This document shows positions 1-13,500 of a DNA stretch of 64,000 nt, in pieces. A program made the translations under genes and the position numbers. How positions within the stretch are numbered: the stretch's first letter is position 1; every line of letters starts with the position of its first letter. Under the pieces are notes generated by a model. That model worked only from the letters and a program-made list of their open reading frames with translations. It was not told the origin of the DNA and did no database searches. Source of the stretch: Limanda limanda (taxonomy: Eukaryota; Chordata; Actinopteri; Pleuronectiformes; Pleuronectidae); contig NC_083645.1 in NCBI RefSeq assembly GCF_963576545.1, positions 8,180,447 through 8,244,446 on the forward strand, read 5' to 3'.

Positions 1-528
1 TGATCAGCCCTGCTATAGAACATCTGTTTCTGTTTGAAACCCAAAATATATTCCACTGAAAAGCTGAGCTATGTTTTTCAATGAGTTAGTCGACTGAGGT
101 TTAATGTCTTGGCTTGTATCAATACACAGCTGCTGAAGATGTTAAATATCTCACAATGCAAACACAGTAAATTCACTGGAACGACTGTGCTATAAATATA
201 AATACTTCAAGAGCCTTATCAGTTCAAATCTGAGTTAAGTGTCACCAAGATTTCAAGGATTTCCATCTCAGACAACTCTGGTTGACAAGGCCTGAAGTTG
301 TGAAGCTAATGAATGAAAGTAACTTCTACCATAACTTGTCTGTATTTCAGTCTTCATCGCTCTCAGTCTGTTGGAGTGTCAGTGATCAGCAGATGTTTTC
401 CTGCTGCTGCTTTACCACCCAGTTTTATTAAGCTGCAGCTTCACATAATAACAATGGAAGAAATACATGTGCAGCTTATTTGCATTGATGTGCCGGTAAC
501 TGTTTGGCATCTTGTTTGGTCCGACAAG
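1..528 (+). other. pdgfrl intron (3' part)
   Basis: This stretch is read as the 3' end of the intron before the first visible pdgfrl exon. I find no exon, RNA gene or repeat in it. The acceptor at 527-528 has only a weak pyrimidine tract. It is accepted because the exon after it aligns at once to human PDGFRL. Confidence 0.6.
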
Positions 529-2450
529 ACAAAGAGAACCTCTTCGTCCCTTCCGCCATCCACTTTGAGATTGTGTACCTGCGCCCGGACGTCCCTGCTG
601 TGGTGCCCTGCCGTGTGACCGACCCACAGGCCAAGGTGACCTTGCACAGAGAAGTCCCACCGGAGGAGATCCCAGCCAACGAGACCCTGGTGACCTACGA
701 CCCCACCAGGGGCTTTGTCTTGCAGAAGCCCAATCTGGAGCTCCGGGGAGTTTTCTACTGCAAGGCTGTGGCCAAGGGGACCCCTCAGATCTCCACCAAG
801 TACCAGCTCCTCTACGTGGAGGGTAGGAGCACGGCAATCACACAACACTTCAATTTGCTCATAAATACAGTAACACACAGTGTATTGCTGCCCCAACAGC
901 TTACCTGAACCTTTGACTGGCAAACACAACCATATAACTTGTCACTTTACCAAGAGTACCAGGAACCACTGTGAGAGGCGTTTTCACAAAGTCATGAGTC
1001 AGGTTCTCGCACTGCTTCGTCAGCTTCCAGGAAAAAGGTTTTACTTCAGAGCTGTCAGAGGCCTCGTCGCCCCTCACTGCTCCGCTCACTTTATGTGGAC
1101 GCATGCCAGCTGAAATGGAAACAGTCTGGGTTTGACAAAGTGGAAGGAGGAAATTGAAATAGTTTTAGGGTAAATGTAACTGCCATGAGGACTCAGTCAA
1201 ACACTTTTGACTTCATCAGCATCCAGTTTGACATCTGAATATGAAATCAACTTTTACATGTTGCCTTCACCAGCTGATATCATGATAACCTCCGACAGAC
1301 TGTGGATAGATACACTACTCTGTGTAAACGAGACACGATAAGAAATTCCTTTGCTGTTTGCGTGTGCCGACAGTTCCCAGTGGTCCACCGTTTGTGAGCC
1401 TACAGTCATCTCCAGAGTCTGTGAGAGGAGGCGACAACATGAACGTGACGTGCACAGTGCTGGGGGAGCCCGAGGTGGACGTGAGCTTCGTGTGGTCATA
1501 TCCTGGTCAGGTAAGACCAACAGTACCTCTAAGTCAGATGGTAGAAATCCAAGACAACCAACTATCAACCACTGATAAGAGATTATATATACTGCTAACT
1601 GGAAAGATTTCACAAATTAAGATATGAAATAGCAACAAAAACAAAGAACGTACCTCTTCAAATCATTTCAGATTTGAAGGATTTTGTTGTTTCTATTCCA
1701 TGAACATATTTACTGGATGGAAGTGTCTTCAAATTAAATGAGATATTGCAGATCCAGCATATTTTTAAGTTGATATCATAAGTTAAAGACAGTTGGCAGC
1801 GTCTCTTTATCATTCAACACTCACACACTGTCAAGGGCAATTTAGGGTTCAGTGTTTAGCCCAAGGACAATTCTTCATGTGGAACGGGGGAGACGGGGAT
1901 CAAACTGCCAACCGTCTTGTTAGTGGACGACCCCGTCTGAGCCACAGCCGAATGAAGTATTTATATAACAATGCAACTAGATAATTATAACCACTGAATG
2001 TGTAACTCCTGAGAGGTCGACTGTATGTGATTGACATAGTTTGTCTCATATCATTTACGTAACAAAAGGTGATTAGCTGTAAGTTGTAATATAAGTTGTG
2101 ACAGTGATGATCATTCTGATGAATAACCAGTCAGACCTTTAAAGTTAGTTTGTTGAGTTATTGATGAACTGTTATTCCAGTTATTATGATTGAGGATTTA
2201 TTTCTCTGCTCTGACTTTCGATGGCAGATTTAACAGCAGCTGTGTTTGTTGTATTGTGTAGGACCTGCGTCCCGTTCACATCCTCACCTCCTGGCGGCTG
2301 GTTAACCGGGGAATGGGTCACACCACACGGGTCTCCCAAAGTGTCATGACCGTGGAGGACATGGAGACCATCGACTTTGGAAACTACGTCTGTAAAACCA
2401 AAAACCGGCAGGGTGAGACGATCGTGACCGTCAACATCATCTCCAAATAG
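529..2450 (+). CDS. pdgfrl: Platelet-derived growth factor receptor-like protein, C-terminal part (3 exons)
   Basis: Coding exons are 529-822, 1374-1510 and 2262-2450 (stop TAG 2448-2450). Phases are 1-1, 1-0 and 0, and all join without error to about 206 residues. The family (PDGFRL/PRLTS) is a secreted Ig-domain protein related to the PDGFR ectodomain and proposed as a tumour suppressor. Visible here: one Ig-like segment with cysteines in VPCRVT and GVFYCKA, then a C-terminal Ig domain with VTCTVLGEP and the FGNYVC motif. The sequences YQLLYV, VPSGPP, CTVLGEP and GHTTR match human PDGFRL closely. There is an N-glycosylation sequon, NET. The signal peptide and first Ig domain must lie left of the window. 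The gene ends without a membrane segment, as expected for this family and unlike true PDGF receptors. It is convergent with mtus1, the same neighbour as in human 8p22. Confidence 0.93.
1793..1940 (+). repeat. Dispersed fish repeat, right-hand part
   Basis: This lies in the pdgfrl intron between 1510 and 2262. It contains phrases I associate with a very common fish repeat: acactcacacactg, gcccaaggacaa, ggggatcaaactgccaacc and ctgagccacagccg. The complementary left-hand part of what seems to be the same family occurs at 15222-15330. Family assignment is from memory only. Confidence 0.5.
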
Positions 2451-2590
2451 TCTGACGCCGAGTATCACGTTTGATGGTGAAGTGTTTTCCTCATGTTGTT
2501 CAGATTTAATTGGAACAAACCAAACAGTGAGACCACATGAAATCGCCATGTTCTTAAGAATGGATGTATGTTTAGACTGCACATGGTAAT

Positions 2591-2596
2591 AATAAA
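2591..2596 (+). terminator. pdgfrl: pdgfrl polyadenylation signal
   Basis: A canonical AATAAA lies 141 bases after the pdgfrl stop codon, followed by a T-rich stretch. This implies a short 3' UTR of about 160 bases. Confidence 0.75.
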
Positions 2597-3008
2597 GATT
2601 TGCTTTGTACTTGACTTGAGTTAATTTTAACTTTTAAAAGCATCAAGTTAAAGCTTAATTTGAAGTTTCAAAGCAGCAGTGCAACAAGTGGAGGGACGTC
2701 CACGAAAAACAAATCTCTTCAGACTCTGGTTTAGAGCTGAGCAGTGCACCAGGCTGACGTCCTAATGCGCTCCATATGTGGAATGTAATGGGCAGGCCCA
2801 GAACTCACTGTGGTCCAATGCAACACTTGCTGCACTGAATCGTTGCTGGTTGTTATGATTTAGAAAAATATACTTTAGATGTGAATGTTGTATGGTTTAG
2901 TGAAACATTTGACTCATCAACTCAACTAAGGTAAAAACCTGTTGAGTTTAGGCATTTCAGCCTCAGGAAATTCCTGTGATGCAACTCTTCAAGACAAACC
3001 TCCAGAGC

Positions 3009-3502
3009 TTAAAGGGACTCTTACCTTTGTTGCATTTTTACACTTTTTTTGGATAAGGTTAAATTGGTATTAATAAGGTAATGACACTCTAAAATGCAAG
3101 ACAGACCCACCAGGAGTAAAAACAAACAATTATTTCACTCTCATAATATTTAGTGAAAACTTCAACCAATAAAATTCTTCGGACCGAAGGACCTTATTGG
3201 CCGACAGACCTGTCTGTTTCCTGCATGGACATGCAGGTTTTCCGTCTGCTTCTTGTGGCGCATTCGGGCCCGCGTCATCAAGGCATGTGAATGTAAATGT
3301 ATGTAACTTACCGAATCCATAGCTTTGGTAAACAAAAACTCACGTGCGTGCGCGGAGGCAGTAGATTGTAAGTCTGCTTGTAAATAAAGTTTCTTCAAAA
3401 AAACACCGCGGATGGGAACGAGGGGGTGGGGCATTGGAGGAAGGCGGGATGATTTGAATGTGCTGTAATTCTCAAATGCAACAAAGGTAAGAGTCCCTTT
3501 AA
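3009..3502. mobile_element. Inverted-repeat element (MITE-like), 494 bp
   Basis: The ends are perfect 29-bp inverted repeats: 3009-3037 begins ttaaagggactcttacc and 3474-3502 is its exact reverse complement. Both ends carry TTAA, which could be the target site or part of the terminus. No transposase is encoded, so it would be non-autonomous. It lies between the convergent 3' ends of pdgfrl and mtus1, just beyond the putative mtus1 polyA signal. The superfamily is unknown; the TTAA ends recall piggyBac-type insertion, but the adjoining bases are not the classical CCC. Confidence 0.75.
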
Positions 3503-3571
3503 TCTGAATAAATTAACAACGTATGCAGATAAAAGTAGGTTTTTTCTTTTTTTCTTAGTTTAATACAAGAC

Positions 3572-3577
3572 TTTATT
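3572..3577 (-). terminator. mtus1: Candidate mtus1 polyadenylation signal
   Basis: TTTATT on the plus strand is AATAAA on the minus strand, about 990 bases after the mtus1 stop. The interval 3578-4563 has no other recognisable feature and is read as 3' UTR. Other AATAAA-like sites may be used. Confidence 0.45.
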
Positions 3578-4563
3578 ATTTGCATATTTCAAAACTGGTT
3601 CAACACACCAATAATATCAATTCCACACAAAATACTCTTTTTGAGACATTTCCAATTTGCAGTGTATCTGACATGTACAAGGCTTATTCTGCTCAACTAT
3701 TTGCAAAGACCCTGGACTTAAAGCTGCGTTAGGAGGAAGGTTCAGTGACGGGTGATTGACACGACTCAAACACATGCACAAAGACTTGAATTGGTCCCTT
3801 AGTCAAACAATCAAAAAATAAACATACATGAAAAAAGATGTTTAAAGCCAGAGATGATATTTAAACTGTCAATATAGACAAATCCTGACCTTTCAAAATA
3901 AGATAATGAACACTGTGGGCAGAACAGCCTGCATGTGAGTGTGATCCTTCCTCTGTTTAGATAGGGGCATGTGCAGCACTGGTGTACTGAGTGAGCAACA
4001 GAGGGATGACAGTAATATGACAGGTTATCTCTTGCCCTTAAGCACTAAGCTGTGAGAAATGGTGCAGGAATCTAACAGAAGCAACTGCATATGTATTTAG
4101 GCTAGAAACATTTTCTCTGAAGAGGGGCAGTGTCCTCTATTCAGACATGGCCATGGTCTCCACAGACACAGAAGCCCCCTCTCACACCACAGGGCAGTAT
4201 CCGCACAAGCATATACATTTTTACAGCATGTTCTGTATGTGAGCTTCAGGAAATGAAAGGAAAGTTAACAATAATAGTGTTTGATTACATTGAAGTCCTG
4301 AGATTTCCTTTTCCCTCATCCATAGTTTCAGAAGTGAAAGGCAAAGAGCAGGGACGCCTTTGCTTATAAGTGCTTCTGTGCAACATCTTCTTAAATAATA
4401 AATGTCTCAAGCGTCTCTGTACAGAAAGTGTCAGAGGTCATCCATCCAGTAGGAGCTAGGGTCAGGCTGTTGTGTTGCTAAACGGACAGGATACAAACAG
4501 CTCCATATTTGAGAGGGATAACTCACAAGTAATGGTCTGCTTCCTGGAGGCAGGGGGCCATCA

Positions 4564-7500
4564 TTATCTGGGTGAGACAGGGGGGCTGGAGAAGAAGTCT
4601 GAGCTGCGAGGGGATTGGAGGCTGAAGGAGTGGGAGGGGGAGGGTGAGGTGGAGGTGGGGGACACCTTGCGGGGGCTGCTCAGGTCTCCATTGTGGAGCT
4701 TCCACATCAGCTCCTCGTTCTCCATGGACAAACGTTTGTTCACCTTGGACTCTTTCTGCAGAGACTGGTGCAGCACCGTCTGCTCCGTGGACAGTTGTCT
4801 GTGAAGCATCAACACAACACTCAACTTCAGAAATGATCTGGAGACAGAACAAAGTGCTCAACAGTATATTGGGAATGATTTGATTGATTTGGGGTCAGAC
4901 TGCCGCTTTCTGACTACTGTGTTTGTACCGTCAGACTTTTGAGTTTAGTCTGAATCCAAAACAGGTATGAAAGGTGCGACACACACCAGTTATTTGGTTC
5001 TATAGTGAGTATTTACAGCAGCAGGACAGAGTATGTAGGACTTGAACATTAGTCAAAAGTCAAACAAAGCTAAAGTGCACCATAATGAAGCAACATGTCA
5101 CCCAGTGAAACCCAGTGTATCACTAATGAATAGTTTTGGGAAAGGAATGGTGGTATTTGGCAGAGCTCTTAATTGAATGCCGTCATTCAAAAGATTATTA
5201 ATGCATAAGGAGTCGGAAAAAAGTAGATTCCATCACTTCAGATGAGCTCATCTGGTGAACGGTTACCTTGACAACGCAGCGTGTCTTTCCATGCGAGCTC
5301 TGAAGTCCTCATTCTCCTGCTGGACCTTTTTCAGGTTCTCATCCAACTTCACATTTTTCTCCGTCTGAAAGAAAAAAGAAAGAGAATGATTGATTGATCC
5401 AAACATTTTTGTTATTAATATCAGTGGCAGTGCTTGTCTTGATGCCCATAAATCATCACTTCTCACCAGTTTGTCAATTTCCATCAGCTTCTTCTCCTGC
5501 TGGTGGAGCTGTTTGTTTTTGATATCCAGCACCACTTTCAGGCTCTCCAGCTCCTGCTCCAGATACAGGGTGTGGGAGTCCTTCTGTAGAGTCAAGATGT
5601 TCAATATTATGACGTTAAAAATGAGCCCATTAATACAGCAAGCAGCATAAATGGAATGTGGTCATAAATCCAGAACCTCACATCAAATGGTGCCATGCAT
5701 CACTCACAAAATATGTAATGCTCAGGGCTCAAAGGGACATTAAAACTGTGGATAATGACTCATATTACAAATATGTAAATGATGTTTGACGCCCATTCGT
5801 TTACACAACTTCAGTATGTAACATTGATCTGTTGCAAGCGCTGTTCGTTTTAGGCCTGAATGCTGAGTATGTGAGACAGGCCACTCAGCAGTGATGAGGA
5901 GTCGCAGCCTGGCTGTACAACAGCACTCTGGGAAAATTTAAACGCAGTGTGGACAGTGAGATGAGGCAGCAGAGTGATGCAGCAGATCTGAACCTGCTGC
6001 AGCTCACATTGTTCTACGTGATAAAGAAAGGTTAATGGTTGACTGATTTAACAGAAAACTACTGAAGAATGAAGTCTTTCAAGAAAACTGAGAAGATTGA
6101 TTTTTGCTTCTGATGATAACTATCTGTTTGAGGATCACTGGCGTCATGGCTTTCCCACCCCAGGGATAATCAACCTCAGAGTCATGCGATTCTTCTAAAG
6201 TGGACGTCTGCTAAAATAAGCACAGAGATAAGAGTACCAGACTCCGTTCAGCCAGCTCCCTCCTCTTCTTCTCCACTGCTGTTAGCTTCTCTATAAGGTT
6301 ATTGTTCTCCATGGTCAGCTCTTGAATCTGTCCCTGTGGAGGAACACAAAGTCACTGATTATTATGTACGAGTTGTGACAAATCCTAATTTTTCCTTGTG
6401 GCATTCAAAAAATGAACTTACAGACAGAGAAGATTCTGCATCTTTCAACGTTTTGTCCAAAGACTGCAGCTCCTGAGTGTGAGCTTCCCTGTGTTCTGAA
6501 AAGTTTACAGGTATTGGTACATTTGAAACATTTCAGAAACGTCTGTACAACAAAGGTCAAAGTTTAATACAATTTAATGTATGATGCAAAAGTGAGGCAG
6601 TAGATCCAAAGTGAATCACAGCTGGAGTCAGTTTCTAATAAATAAGAGGATATAGTGTGAAAACTTCAGGCCTGTCCACTCACCTTCCAGTGATATTTCA
6701 TACTGCTGTTTAACACACTGCAGCTGTTCTGCGTGGCTGCTCTGTACTTCCAACTTCATGGCTTCATGATTGGCCTTAAGCTTGCCCATCTTTAAAAAAA
6801 CATGATACATTGTTACTTTGACCCACTCCACTGCTGATCATTAGGAAGTACCTGGCATTTTGTCCTAGAGCACAGAAAGTCTGTAGAAATTGAATACATA
6901 GACAACTGCACTGCAAATTGAATGCAATGCATCACATCAATTGAAGCAACAGTCTATCTCCAATGCCCATCCATAATGGGGCCTTTCTGAGTTAACAGAA
7001 AAGAACACATTAGAATTAGACAATAACATGTGTTTTGTTGACCCTATACAACAGTACAACTAGCTGGAGTACAGATATGTATACATACACATTACACAAA
7101 GAAACAAACCCCGATCCAGTCACAGAAACACATATCCATATATACAGCATTTACACATGCATATATATACATACCTAAATCCCCCCAAGTCCTTTCACAT
7201 GACTGCTGGATGGATTATGAATTCCTTGTGAAGTATTTACAGTTTTGGTCTGGTTTAAGTACATTACATTCCATGTATATAACTCCCATTATGGAGACTG
7301 GTATCTGGCAAAAGGAGGCGTGGTGGAGTGGTATTTCGAGTGGACAATCCAGAGGACTGCAACATAACAGAGCAGCTGTGGAGCCTTGTGTACGAGATGT
7401 GTACGTTCAGGTCTCACAATTTCATCTGCCTCTTATATTAATTTGATTCAATTGATATAGACTCAGAGGCAAGAGAAAATAATGCAACATAAATAATTGA

Positions 7501-10500
7501 CGCATAGAAAATCCTATTGTAAAGTGTTAACAAACCTGTTGTTGCATGAGAGCCTTGCACTTGTCAGCCTCCTCCTGGTAGGTGATGTGGACCTTGTCCC
7601 ACTCAGCCTGGTAGAAGGCCTGCAGCTTCTGCTCCAGCTCATCCACATCTCTCTGGTGCTGCTCCTGCAGTTTCTGCACAGCATCCTCCAAAGAAACACG
7701 CAACGCCTCCTTCTCCCTCTCCAAACACTCAGAGGAATGGACGGAGCAAACTGAAGAAAAAAAAGAGATAGCATTTGATCTTAGTCACATAATTACCACA
7801 TCTACACTGTAATATTATATACAAACAAAAATCTGAGGAAAAGAGGTATTAGGCGTTGCTTGTGTTAAAAAATCTTAAATGTCAACTGAAGAGCCTCTGT
7901 GTGGCTGTAAGTCGTCATTGATAAACGTGAAACACAAATAATCTGCAAAAGGAATGAAAAACCTAAAGCGAGGTGCCTCTTGAACTAAACTATAAGTACA
8001 ATACAGTTATTTATAGATAAGTATAGAGATCGTGACAATTATGGTGTTATATGTAACATATTTCTTAAAATCATACTCTCTTTATCTTCTTTCTACAGCT
8101 GGTAATTTTCCATTTTTAAGTTTGTGCAAAAGGTAGCTTTTGTGTTTTTAGTCCTGGACAATGCTCTCACCATTTCACAACTGTTTCCATCACCATGAGC
8201 TTATATCTGCTCTGTGACCAACTCCATAACATGTCACTAGTTTAAGTGGCTGCGAACAAACACTTGATGCCAGGCAGCTGGCAACTGTGTTGCCTCACAG
8301 TCTGATTTGTGCCGCAAGAAAAAATACTGTCATGTTGAGCAGGTGACTTTCCTTCATTTGGTCTCAAATATGAGGTTTAACAATAAACCACAACTATTAA
8401 GAACTGCGTATAACTTCAATAGCAGGTGCAAAATACTGAATCCAGAGGATGCTCTGCTAGGCTACATGGTAGGGTAGGTAGATTTACACATTCAGTGCCC
8501 TCACAACTTATCATGGCAAAATAAAGGTACTTCTCCCCATGTAATGAGAAATACATTTATCTACAATGCTGAGAAACTTTCACACACAAATAGTTTCACA
8601 TTGTAATAATGTGTAATAAGTCTCTGCTTCTGCATAGTTAAATGTGGGGCCACAGTGTGAGTGAATAATTGCATAAGCATTAAGATCCACTATATACCCA
8701 GACTGGAATAACTGCAGTAGATCCAGGGACAGAGGCCAAGCTAATGTGGAGACTATCTATCATGCGTTGGCATGTACAGCTCAAACGGAGCATGGCATTC
8801 CACAACCATGTGTAACAGAGATCTGGTCATATAAGCCTTCCTAGTCTAAATCCACTTTCTAGTTTAAATCCACATCCAGTTAATATATGGTTTAACCCAC
8901 AGGCAGCAGGATGATGGAATTTTGGAAACATCACAGATAATAAAACAGGTCGACCCTGTTTAGTTGTAATTTTACATTTGAGGAATAATGACAGAAGGAG
9001 CGTTGTTGAATCAGACTTCAGGCTGTGGCCAAAGCCTCGACCATATTTGCTGTGTGAGTAGTAAGATGAATCCGGGAGCAGGCAGGGAAGCAGTCTGTGA
9101 AGGTAAATAAACTAAAAGACTTATGAGAATGCGTCAGGACTTCAATACATCTTTTACTACACATTATACCAAAACGTCTATCTAAGGGCAGTATAGTCTT
9201 ACAGCCTTACGGAGGTGAAGAATGTGTTAAAGCTCCGACATAACAGAGCTCAGCAAATAAGAGCAGTCATGTGGAAGTCCCGAGGCTGTGAGGGAGGGGA
9301 GGAGTCTCAACACTACTGCACTCAAGTAACACAGATGAAAGTTGCTGTGTGAGTGCGTGTGTGAGTTTTCATTAGTCTGCATGTGCTCTTCTGTGTGACA
9401 GCACTAAGACATAAAACATGTGTTGCTGTCTACCGGCCATCACAAAGCCTAAGGTGGGGGGAAATTCCACCATGGGAGCCCCTCCTGTGTGGGGTCAGAG
9501 GTCAGTCTGCCACTCCCTGGGGAACAGGCTGAAACCGCGCAGCAGCGATTAAAACACACACAGACACACACACCTTGTCAAATAGATATCCGATTTTCAG
9601 TAGAGGACAAATTAAGTAACAAGTTGAGGAGGACCCAAGAAAATCTATAAGGTGGGTAAAAGCAAACACGAGTAAGTCCTCACCTAAAACAGAAATGAGA
9701 CTCCAGCTAAATCAAACAAGCAAAGCACTAACAGCACAAACCACTGTCAAGCAGTGCACCGTTTTATTTAATACTGATGACTATAGTATTTGTATGAAAT
9801 AAAGATTATATTTCCTCATCTAACTAATTGAAGAGCATGACTGTCAGTGCAGAGGAATTTTGATTAAATTTAGGGTGGAATAATGCCTTAAGCACCAATG
9901 ACTCAGATCAATAACTGCATCAGCTCACAGCCACCACTAAAGTGCACCAAGTAAACAACCACATACCAGTGACAAACCAAACAGCTGAGTTGGAAAAACA
10001 AATAAAACTGCATTTCACTAAGTGTCTCTAGCAACTTAATCCAACATGTTTCTTTAATTAGTCATGTAAACTGAGTAATGCAAATAGACAAAAACACGAA
10101 AGATGTAGTTAAATCAAACCCTGTAGCAGGAATTTATACTTCGTTGATAACCACTGCACAACACAGCTTGTGTGAGATCAAGGTGACCTTACTTACCTAG
10201 ATCTCCTCGAAGGTTGACTAGCTCCTGCGCCAGCTCCCTGCACTGCTTCGTGGCTTCATCACGCTGCAGAGAAAAATGTAAACAGTCATATACAGATGGG
10301 GAAGAATTGAATGAAAAGAAACCAAAGGGTGTTGGTAAAGTAACATTCCATCAGGAGCCTTCAGAACACTGAGCTCTACTGGAGGGATGAACAGTTTGTT
10401 GATGGGGGTGAGGAACACTGTCCAACACATCACTGCAAAATCGTTTATGTTGTTAATCATCTGGAGATCTCTGAAAGCTACTTATTGATACTACAACCTC

Positions 10501-13500
10501 ATAAAACTATCTATATAACTACAGGACCCCAATAACCTTCCCACGGACCACTTAAAACATCTAATCCTCAAATCCATTCTAAACAAGAACCGCCTCAAGT
10601 ACCAGCACATAATAATAAAATATCCTTAGAACCTTTATTCTTTAAATAATTTTACTTATGTGGTGAATGAGATGAAACCAAAACCCAACATAAAAAGGGC
10701 TCTATTTTAATTGGGCTGTGTCTAAATCCACTGTCGCTAGTTTAACAGCTGAATATAAGTCCAAAACACAATAAAATGTTCAAAATGTTTGTCCTTAGTC
10801 TCTAAAATTATGATGGGTGTGTTTTGGCCAATTTTCCATTTCCTTAAAAAGCTCGGTGACCTTGCACCTCGTGGATTACTATCGTAAGCGCATATTTGCC
10901 AGGGAGTAAGAGAGAACACTTGGAAATCTGTACTCAAGTAGAGCATCCGTGTGCTTAACATAAGTGTGTGTACATAGTGCACCCGCTGTAGACATTAACT
11001 ATTTTCATATTGCATCCTTAAAAAAAAGTGAGTTGAGTTTTGTTGATCAAACATGCAAATCACCTGCCACAGCCGCAAAATTTAAATGCAGAAAAAGTGC
11101 ACTGACCACACCTCAAGATCTCACCTGCACGCCCACTGCTGCTCTGATGGGTGTGAGTGCATTAAACAATGAAGGTGCAGGATGGGAAAATTACATGGAT
11201 CTGAGCAAAGACACTTAAGTCGTTCATTACACAGAGTGAAAGATGTGGGCCTAAGTGGTTCTGTAAATCTCGAGCCAGGTTTTTTCTTGTCACATATCTA
11301 TAGATCCTCAAGACGCTGACGATTTAACTTAGTTTTAACATAACACACCTTAGGTGGTCACATTCAGTACAGCTGCAGCATTATGAATTTTAAAATTTAA
11401 TTAACTATTAGAAGGGAAGTTTCTGTCAGGGCAACACCCTAACAAATGAATCCAGTTTTCTGACTAGGATACTGTGTTTAACTGCCACATGCAAATAATC
11501 TAAGGCAGAGCAGCAGCTAACAAAGAAAAACCATCAGCAAGGATAAGGGTAGGGGGATTTAAAGAAAACTTATTATTCAACTCATGTTTGTAGTCAAACC
11601 ACATGCCTTCTGTCAGCCTTACCTCTTTACTGTCTCACTTTAGCCATAAAGAGGAGACTGCAGCTGCAGTGCTCCTGATAGACTTCAGACTGACGCATAG
11701 ATCATCCAAAAACTGTTTACTTTTAGTCTACTACCTCCCTGTTACTCTGCTGATTCACATCAACAACCCCGTACACTACAGAGTGAATCAAACAGCCTGC
11801 ATTACTTAATTATAAACCTGTGAACAAAAAAATAGCCAAACATCCCTTCGCTGATCAGTTAACAAAATAAATTCCACGCTGTCCTAATGTTAACAAGGTC
11901 TGCACCTATATACCTCACTGCAGAATAGAACACTGTAGAAGCCAGTTACCCTCTCTGCAGCGCAGGGAGCACTAAGGCACGCTCTGCTGCCAGAACAGCC
12001 CATGATCCAGCCTCAGACTGAGGCTTGGGTGCAGGAGTCTCCCCCTCCAGCTATGGAGACCCAGTACTCCAGGACAGACAGTGGTCCAGGTGGACACACC
12101 ACCTCACCTCCACACATACACACACCTCCTTCTAGGCTGCTCTGACAACATCTAAGGCAGGACTGAAAAAGCCGCTTCCCTGACTGTAGTGACTGCAGAG
12201 TGCATTACCGTAATACACCTAAAAAAACAAAAGGAGCAGGCTACAGTGCGCATAAGAACAGCCTCCTCTCCAGCGAGGTGATGTCACTTTAAGACAGCGG
12301 ATACGAGTGGAGCAAACAGATAAATTGCACAGACCGGTCAAACATCAGGCTCGTGGAGTGGGACTTATGTTGTGCAGTGACCTTCCCAGGGGATACATGG
12401 AGAGGTTTCATTACCAGCAACCCCCACCCCTCATCCATTCCTACATTAAATTACCCCCATACCCTCTGCACCATCACTGTACAGTCAGACCATAAGGCTG
12501 CATGACGTAACCTCTCCATTACAATATACAATACTGTGACAGATCACATTCCCAGCTTCTGTGTCAGTAAGACTATGACACTACAACAGGGGAATATGAG
12601 GTGACACTCTTCGACCAATATCAAACTAATATTCCAGATTTAAAAAAAATAGGCATCAATTATCCACAGATACATTTATGATTATTTTTTGATGATCTTT
12701 TTCACTGAAGCTAAACTGTATAGTATAGTGTATCAAGGCTGGGATCATGTTTTATTTCTACAAGGGACCTTACTGAAAGGCAACTGCTCCCAATCCACAG
12801 GTAAACTGATCATTCAGAAGGTATTTGTTTTAAATGAGCACCTGTCTGTGCATTGTGGCTGCATCAATAATCACTTTAATGGTGATAAGTCTAAACATAT
12901 CCCTAGTTTAAATAACGACAATATCATGTTGCTTGTAGAAGAGCACTTCATGTCAGACCAATTGCATCAGATCCGGTTCCAGTTTCCTGGAGATCTTGTG
13001 AATATTAGAAAGCCAGTAGAGAGTGAATCATTTTTCTGGTCATTTAGAATGTGCTTACATTCCTATACTTAGTGCAACTTGTTTCACAGCATTATCTGTT
13101 TAAGAGAACCAACCAGGCCCAGTGTCTCTGTCTACACTCAGTGTAGTCCTGGCTATGTGTTTGACTGCTGTTCGTAACCATATCAGGTCAACAGCTGGGA
13201 CGTTCTCATACTGGGATGGTCACATCTTGTTTCCTATTCTTGGCCTGACAAGTGGCCACTTATCAGACACTGATACCACTGTGCTCTACATACAAACCCT
13301 TAACCAAAAATACACCGGATACACAAATTTAGACATTTTGCGTTCTGAAATTATCTACTGAGATTGAATGAAGCCAATATTAAGTGTGCCCAATTATGTC
13401 CAATAGAATAATTGTTTCCAAGTGAAGGTGTAGCGACGTAAAACATGCTGTATTTAAAGGTGTGTCAGGGAGGTCGTCAGAGAGGAACAAACATGCAGTG

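Noticed and set aside
412..929. Minus-strand frames across the first visible pdgfrl exon
   Set aside because: Antisense of a recognised exon.
7310..7440. Possible tRNA-derived SINE (gcgtggtggagtggt, then gttcaggtct)
   Set aside because: The A-box-like and B-box-like phrases are too degenerate and no tail or cloverleaf could be drawn.
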